DNA from: Darksidea phi
Taxonomy: Eukaryota > Ascomycota > Dothideomycetes > Pleosporales > Lentitheciaceae
Length of the DNA: 64,000 nucleotides
Reading direction: 5' to 3'
Assembly (NCBI GenBank): GCA_030770425.1
Contig: JASJFT010000014.1
Span: 372,001 to 436,000 of the forward strand
Under the pieces are notes generated by a model that saw nothing but the letters and a program-made list of their open reading frames with translations, was not told the origin of the DNA and made no database searches. Position numbers and translations under genes: made by a program. Shown piece after piece: positions 58,301-64,000 of the stretch (within the stretch, counting starts at the first letter, position 1; every line of letters starts with the position of its first letter).

Positions 58301-59744
58301 GACATGCCGCAATAAGCGTGTAAGTTTAGAGATCGGCATCATGCCCCAGGCCCCGAGTTTGCACATGACAGATGATTACATTGCCAACACATTGCCAATT
58401 ATCAAGCAATTTATTTCATGCAGACTCTCAGCTTCCACAGAAGCAACACTCGGATGAGCAATATCAAAACAAGGCAAAACAAGGCTAAAGAACAATCCAC
58501 CCGACTTGCTGCAGCGGATTTCCCCCCACGGTAGCACAGTGTGCTAGAGCAACAGTGGCGCAGCTCTTTTCCCGGACAGATCTTTGTCCGTCGCCAACAA
58601 CAGCGCAGGTTTTCACCTTGCACAAACAAAGACGAGGTATATTCGCTGGGTAAACATTGATTGCTTGCTTGCTTGCTGGTCCAGTGCAATGCACCCCGTC
58701 GGCGCATGCGCACTACATATACAGTACAGTGACTTTCCAATCCACCTACGCAAACACATCACTCCAACAAATCCTCACACAGCTTACACGCAATGCAAGG
58801 CATACTCTCACTCTACACAAACATGTCTTCAAAAGAGGATGAGCGGCTGTACCACTACAGCACCACAGCACAGCAGTCAAGACTGCTTCAAACTCCTGCT
58901 CCACTACACGCATATGCACACAGCCCCAATACACAAGCCACATTGCTAATTCTAGCCAATTCAATACAACACACAGTCAAGTTCACATGATATATTTTTC
59001 TACCTGTCTAGACTATGCTACAACCCTCCCCATCAGCGCATTTTGCAGAGAAAACAAGATTACCAACTCGCCAAGTCAAAACCCTTACTCGATAAGCGCC
59101 TCGTCTTACGCGCTACGAGGGACTTAGAAGACAGAGGGGTCAAATCTAGCCTCACAAGCTGGTGTGGCAGAAGAAAAAATGCCTCAAATTAATATATTAA
59201 TATATGTAGTAAACAGCGAGGGTTATGAAGGAGTATCGTACAAAAAGAAGGGTTATGCTAAAATACCCAATGTATCTCTAGCGCCCAGGGTTTTTTGTGT
59301 AATCGGAGAAGGTGCCCATCTAACGACGGCAGGGTATGTCTCACAGCATGGACAAGCGGAAGGCAACAACGACTACAACAACGACAAGGACGACGACAGG
59401 TCCAGAATGCGGGACTGCGGGACTGCGGGGACAAGGGTCGGTAAACGAACAAGGCAAACCAGGCGTCCACGAAGGGCAACCGAAAATCCTTCGTCGCTCC
59501 ATGTCTCACGCCAGAACGAGACGCCCCATATGAGGCGGCGACTCAGAAGCTTGTCCGACCACACCACTTCCTCATAATTCCCAACAACCCTCACGATCCC
59601 GCAAAACCACAAAATGACCCGGTGTTGTCGCAACACGAAGACAAAAGAAAGGGATATCTCGCCTCACTTTTGCCGTCTGCGCCCTCCGCCCCGCTTCCCA
59701 TCACGTCCTGTCACGTGCCCTCAACCCAGCCGCGTGCTGACGTG
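55376..59744. promoter_or_regulatory. 4.4-kb gene-free region upstream of the disordered-protein gene
   Basis: No ORF here has a recognisable domain; the longest plus ORF (57598-58323) has a Cys/His/Pro composition typical of chance translation. The left boundary is a start codon and the right boundary the 3' end of LCB2, so this is probably promoter plus long 5' leader. A short TTGC tandem (about 58657-58676) lies in it. An unrecognised non-coding RNA or fast-evolving gene cannot be excluded. Confidence 0.45.
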
Positions 59745-61766
59745 CTACCGTAGTGGAAGCTGGACATCCTCGACACCCCTCTTGATGACATCTTGCAACT
59801 TCCACCGGGGAGGCGTTACCGTATTTTGCTTGCTGTTCGAGTTCTTTCCTTGCGCTTCGAGTTCCTCTGGGTAGGCGCCGCCAGCGACGCCGCTACTGAA
59901 CTTGAGTTGCAGCAGGTCACCGACCTCGTCGCAAGCAGCAAGCATACGATCCAGATCTTCCTTGGTATGCGCTGCGGATATGCAGAAGCGTGCTCGTGAC
60001 GAAACGAGGGGTGTGGCAGGATACCCGACGACAACGACCGAGATCTTGCGCTTAAGCATCTCGTGGGAAAAGGCAGGTATTTTGGCCGGGTTATAAAGTA
60101 TGATAGGGATGATGGGTGAGTCATCGTGGCCATAGACGATGTACCCTAGCCTCTTCAACCCTAGTCGGAGGTATCTGGAGTTGAAAGCAAGACGCTGTAA
60201 CCGTTCCTCACCCTGTCCGGGAACAAGTTCGCCGCTGATGATGCGTAGTGCGGACGCGATCTGCACCAAAACCGGAGGCGCCGGCGCTTCTGCGTAGAGC
60301 ATAGCGGCATTCATTGCTCTCATCTTTGTAATGATGTCTTTATTGGCAGCGACGTAGCCTCCGTTTGCGCCGAAAGACTTGGTGAGTGTTCCCATGAGGA
60401 TATCGACTTCAGCAGGGTCAATACCGAAGAAGTCGCAAACACCGCGTCCCCGTGGCCCGACGGCGCCGACCGAATGTGCCTCGTCTACAAAGAGGTTGAA
60501 TTTATACTTCTTCTTGAGCTCAATGAGCGCGGGTAGATTGCACATGGTGCCTTCCATAGAGTAGAGACCTTCGACGGTGACCAGAATCTTCTTCCAGGGA
60601 CGATGTGTGCGGGGCTGGCCTTGGGAGATAGCTTCACGGAGTATCCTCTCAAGATCCTTCATATCGTTGTGTTTGAACATCTTGATCATGGTACCAGAGA
60701 GACGGGCGCCAAACCGAATAGAAGAATGGTTCAATTCGTCCGAAAGCATAAGACAACCCTTTCCGACCAGACTCGAAAAAGCAGTGGCGTTGGTCACGAA
60801 ACCCATGGAGAAGACCATGGATGCAGGCTTGCCAACAAACCTCGCGATGAGATCCTCGACTTCGAGAGTCAACTCAGATGTTCCGGTGTCTGCACGAGGA
60901 CTAGCCATGGTCAAGCCATACTTGCGAATTGCCTGTTCCGATGCATCTGCGCATGGGCCGTCAGATTGAGCGAAGCCGAGGTAGTTGTATGAGCTCAGAT
61001 TGAGTGTCTCGGTGGTAGTGCCCGTGAGCTTGAAAGTGTTGTTGCCGTCATTGGACTTGCGGTCGAGCAGGGTGATGTAACGTCCAGGCACGCCGGTTGT
61101 AGGTCGCGAAAAGCAGTCGTTGATTCTCATCTTCAGTCTGCGGGTGTAAAAGTTGTCGAAATCGCTGTTTAGCGGCGCATAGCCGTCTCTCTCGGCCAGA
61201 TGGCTGTAGTGCTGTCTCCTGAAACGCTTTCCAAAAAAATCTCGTACATGTCCAAATACAATCAAGATCAGGTAGCTGATGTAGGTGGTAAGCAAAAAGT
61301 AGTAAGGCGGCTCGTCCTCAATCGGGTCTCCGAATTCGCCCTCGAATCTACTGATATACCGGTGGCTCTGGGATCCCAGGGGTCCGAATTGGGCATGGGC
61401 TCTTGCAAGTTTCCGCGCCTCTTCGGGGTTGGGTGGCTGGAAAAGAGTCTTGGATTCGGACGGCATCTTCTCGCCAGTTGCGGTGGTCAGGTTGATGGCC
61501 GGTAGAGATATTGACGTGGTATTAATTTGCTGCGGCGAGGGCGAATCGAGTAGCACCTGCTGCTGCGCTACGAGAGCGTCTCGCAGAGCAGCAGCCTCAC
61601 TGCGTGTCCGGGGCGAATTGCCCCCAAATAACGATGTGAACTTGTTGCCTTTGGTGAAGGATGTGCGTCGCGGCTGGTCCTTCTTCTCGTTGAGGGCGTC
61701 GAGGGAGGGGGTGGAGGTAAGGGTAGGAGAGTTGGTCGCGAACGGGTTGATGCTTCGAGTAGGCAT
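59745..61766 (-). CDS. LCB2: serine palmitoyltransferase subunit 2
   Basis: A single-exon 673-aa catalytic subunit of serine palmitoyltransferase. It condenses serine and palmitoyl-CoA in the first step of sphingolipid synthesis on the ER membrane, together with Lcb1. A disordered Ser/Thr-rich N-terminus (about 1-110) precedes one TM helix (about 153-172, YYFLLTTYISYLILIVFGHV). The alpha-oxoamine synthase fold follows: NYLGFAQ, DELNHSSIRFGARLSG, FVDEAHSVGAVG, and the PLP-binding lysine K463 in GTLTKSFGANGGY, a signature specific for LCB2. The start MPTRSINPFATN at 61766 is well placed. An extra tail of about 45 residues after the core ends in RGVEDVQLPLR. Confidence 0.96.
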   Translation of the reverse strand: MPTRSINPFATNSPTLTSTPSLDALNEKKDQPRRTSFTKGNKFTSLFGGNSPRTRSEAAALRDALVAQQQVLLDSPSPQQINTTSISLPAINLTTATGEKMPSESKTLFQPPNPEEARKLARAHAQFGPLGSQSHRYISRFEGEFGDPIEDEPPYYFLLTTYISYLILIVFGHVRDFFGKRFRRQHYSHLAERDGYAPLNSDFDNFYTRRLKMRINDCFSRPTTGVPGRYITLLDRKSNDGNNTFKLTGTTTETLNLSSYNYLGFAQSDGPCADASEQAIRKYGLTMASPRADTGTSELTLEVEDLIARFVGKPASMVFSMGFVTNATAFSSLVGKGCLMLSDELNHSSIRFGARLSGTMIKMFKHNDMKDLERILREAISQGQPRTHRPWKKILVTVEGLYSMEGTMCNLPALIELKKKYKFNLFVDEAHSVGAVGPRGRGVCDFFGIDPAEVDILMGTLTKSFGANGGYVAANKDIITKMRAMNAAMLYAEAPAPPVLVQIASALRIISGELVPGQGEERLQRLAFNSRYLRLGLKRLGYIVYGHDDSPIIPIILYNPAKIPAFSHEMLKRKISVVVVGYPATPLVSSRARFCISAAHTKEDLDRMLAACDEVGDLLQLKFSSGVAGGAYPEELEAQGKNSNSKQNTVTPPRWKLQDVIKRGVEDVQLPLR

Positions 61767-64000
61767 GGCCGAGAACTTCTAGATTTGTGCGATATGGAGC
61801 GTGTAGAACGGGCTCGGTGCTTATATGGTGGTTGCCCTAGGCGCTGTGGTACGGCTTCGTCCTCGGAGAGTAGGCGGTGAGGGTCGGGGAGCGAGTCGCT
61901 GGAGGAAGCACTAAGGCGGGCAATTAGCACAGAATGGGAGAGTTGTGCCTAGGGGTGAGAAGGTGGGGTGCGCAGAGGTCGGGGTGGGGTGGAAGTGCTG
62001 CAGTTATGAGGTGCATCCATCGTCCCTTGATCTGGGTGTGCCGTCATGCAATTGGACGGATGGTTCGACAGCGCCGGACTCGGCCGGATAAGAAGCTGCG
62101 GATGCGGAGGGCCTTGCAGGTGAGATTGACCTACCAGTTGCTTGCGAAGGCGCGCAGGTGCAATGCTTGCTCGTCGCGAAAGGTTTGGCTGACGCGCTGT
62201 CGCGCTGTTTGCTGCTTGCTGCTCCACCGACGCGGACGTGGTTTCTCGTGGCGCAGGAACGGCGGGCCTGCAGCTCAGACAGCTCCGACAGCTCCGCCAA
62301 GTACCAGAGACGCACTTGACGTCGACCTTGCGCAGAAGCCTGGCGGGACGGCGCACTCGGTGGATTGAGGTGCAGGAAGCCGGCAAGGACGGAGAGACGG
62401 GCGGGAGAGACGCTCACTGCTAAGGGGCACTCGACAGTCTTATGGGGAGGGGGGGGGTCGCCAAAATTGTGATGGTTGGGTTGATTAAAATGAGAGCTGC
62501 CAAACGGGCCCATTCGCCACTTCCTAGCGAGCCGAAGCGTCAGGGGGCACTCGCCTGTGCCTGAGCCTGTGCCTGTGCCTGAGTCGGATCGCAGAGCCTT
62601 ACCGGCACCTCCAACGGCCTGGCTACTCCTCCTCCTGTCCATCATCGACTTGTTTCCAGAGTAACACCTGTTTCCCCACCGCACTCTAGGTCGCTCACCG
62701 CTCGCCTTTGCTGACACGCATGGCGCGTAAGCTCCGCACTCAATATCGCAACTGGAGCGTCCATCTCCCCCCCTCCCCCCGCATCTGTCCAATGCACAAC
62801 ACGATCGCTCTCATCATGCATTTTGTCGCGCAGAACGCCATTCCTAGTACCTGTACCTGAAAGGGGTATAGCACGATCCTACAGCGGCCACACCTTGCAT
62901 CCCACCGCGTTAGGTCTACAACGCTAGAGCTTGCGTGCGAGTCAGTGTTTAACTTATACAATCCGTACCCGGTGTACGCTACTACAGTGGAGCCATGGTT
63001 CGGCCCTTCAAACAATCCAATCTTGACATCACCAACCCCAGACAGACGAGGTTATCCCTTCTCCAAAACCTGCCACGAGGACCGACTCTAGCATGGGCCG
63101 TCTGAACAGTCGAGGGCGAATGTTTGGTGCGACTATAGCACAGCCATATATAGTGTTACCAGAAAAGGTTGATCCTGCTGGTCTAGTGCGAGACGCGCTT
63201 CCTGAGGCGACAGTCACCCATCCTCCACCTCGGTCAAGTCACGGCAACCTAGCGAGTGAGCGAGCCGTGAAGTAATAATTTCTCTTGTTACTGATTCTGT
63301 AGACCGATATCGAATATCCATCCTGTTCAACTCAAGAAATCCCTTCAGTCCGCCCAGCGGCCCTCTTCCACAGCACTCAAAATCCTCAAGATCTTCCCTC
63401 GCTCCTCTGACATCTGCAACACAAATGAAACAAAGTAATACCCGCTGACGTAAAATTGCCCAGAAAAAAGAAAACGAAACCGTTCCTAACAAGCCAACAA
63501 GATAGACACAGCAGAACAGAGAGGAGATGCTCGCACCAAATAATCCCCCAACACTCCTCAAAACCGACCGCTCTGTTCCTCTTTCACGAGGTCAGTAACG
63601 ATGGCTGTCGGTGCTGAAGACTCCACCTTCCCGCCCTTGCAACGCCGTTGATTATCCTCCTCCGAAATCGCGGTCGTCCAATCTGCGTTACGCGGTCTGA
63701 AAGAGGCCAAGTCCAAGTACTCGCAATGAGAATAAAGGAGAAGGTGATGACAGAGCCGGATAATGAGAATGCAGTATTTCGAGCATTTTAAATCCACATA
63801 TGCAGGGAACAAGGCGGATTACGTACGAGTCGGTTCGGAGCCGAGGGGACGAGGGCTGCAGTTGCCTAACCCTCTTTCGAGGATGCCGTCTGCGCACCAA
63901 GCCTCGTGCGCCCAAAACCGTCATGATTGGGTATTAGAAGGAAACCAAGCAACAAGCAAAACAACGCAGAACCAGGCCTATGACTACATCTGATGATGTT
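61767..64000. other. LCB2 promoter and gene-free right edge
   Basis: No gene is supported here. A CCTGTGCCTGAG-type tandem lies at about 62555-62583. The 262-aa minus ORF (62004-62792) is Arg/Ser/Pro-rich and looks like chance. A minus frame ending at 63558 (IVTDLVKEEQSGRF) is mildly protein-like and might be a 3' exon of a gene starting beyond the window. Confidence 0.4.

Noticed and set aside
57598..58323. 241-aa plus ORF in the long spacer
   Set aside because: No good start, Cys/His/Pro-rich random-looking composition and no domain.
62004..62792. 262-aa minus ORF near LCB2
   Set aside because: Arg/Ser/Pro-rich chance-like sequence containing simple repeats, overlapping other ORFs.
1..64000. 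tRNA, 5S rRNA, CRISPR or transposon genes
   Set aside because: No GGTTCGA-type B box with a matching A box, no regular spacer array and no transposase or reverse transcriptase motifs were seen by eye.

Overview
The window is a piece of a filamentous ascomycete nuclear chromosome (Pezizomycotina; gene content and style suggest Dothideomycetes, but that is an inference). Evidence: eukaryotic genes on both strands with short GT-AG introns (mostly 42-180 nt), one GC-AG intron, and fungal families such as IRC22, a Sam35/metaxin-like protein, LCB2, prohibitin, a NYN-CCCH protein and fungal-only membrane proteins. I see no CRISPR array, intact transposon, rRNA or convincing tRNA gene.

Layout. 1-5.3 kb is a relic-rich edge: a possible minus-strand exon running off the left end, a broken AA9 lytic polysaccharide monooxygenase, a 513-aa MFS transporter (minus), and decayed ORFs near 4.0-4.8 kb. 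5.3-15.3 kb holds a fungal-specific protein (plus) convergent with a giant minus-strand gene of about 2766 aa. That protein carries a bZIP-type basic motif, a PHD finger, a C2H2-like motif, a SANT-like segment and a C-terminal domain that looks trypsin-like. 15.8-18.3 kb has a doubtful small ORF and a second MFS transporter (DHA2/ATR1-AMF1 type). 18.3-21.4 kb is gene-poor. 21.4-24.1 kb is a C2H2 zinc-finger gene with an ambiguous reading frame.

From 26.5 to 49.8 kb the window becomes a dense housekeeping block: a GFA-family zinc protein, prohibitin PHB1, a small membrane protein, a NYN-CCCH protein, IRC22, aprataxin HNT3, a DEAH/RWD RNA helicase, a second HIT protein, a Sam35-like metaxin, a methyltransferase, an eIF4E-like protein with a long N-terminal extension, a NOPCHAP1-like acidic protein and an oil-body-associated (DUF1264) protein. 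Many neighbours are divergent pairs sharing 0.5-1.2 kb promoters, or tight convergent pairs. From 50 kb on come AT-rich spacers around a fungal membrane protein, a Gln/Gly/Pro-repeat and RS-rich disordered protein with a 4.4-kb upstream spacer, and LCB2 (serine palmitoyltransferase). The last 2.2 kb has no gene I can support.

There is no obvious biosynthetic cluster. Functional links are loose: mitochondrial membrane (PHB1, Sam35-like), ER (IRC22, LCB2), RNA and translation (helicase, NYN-CCCH, eIF4E-like, NOPCHAP1-like), nucleotide and DNA-end repair (two HIT proteins). The most unusual item is the giant regulator-plus-protease-like protein. Exon structures were worked out by eye from splice signals and frame continuity.
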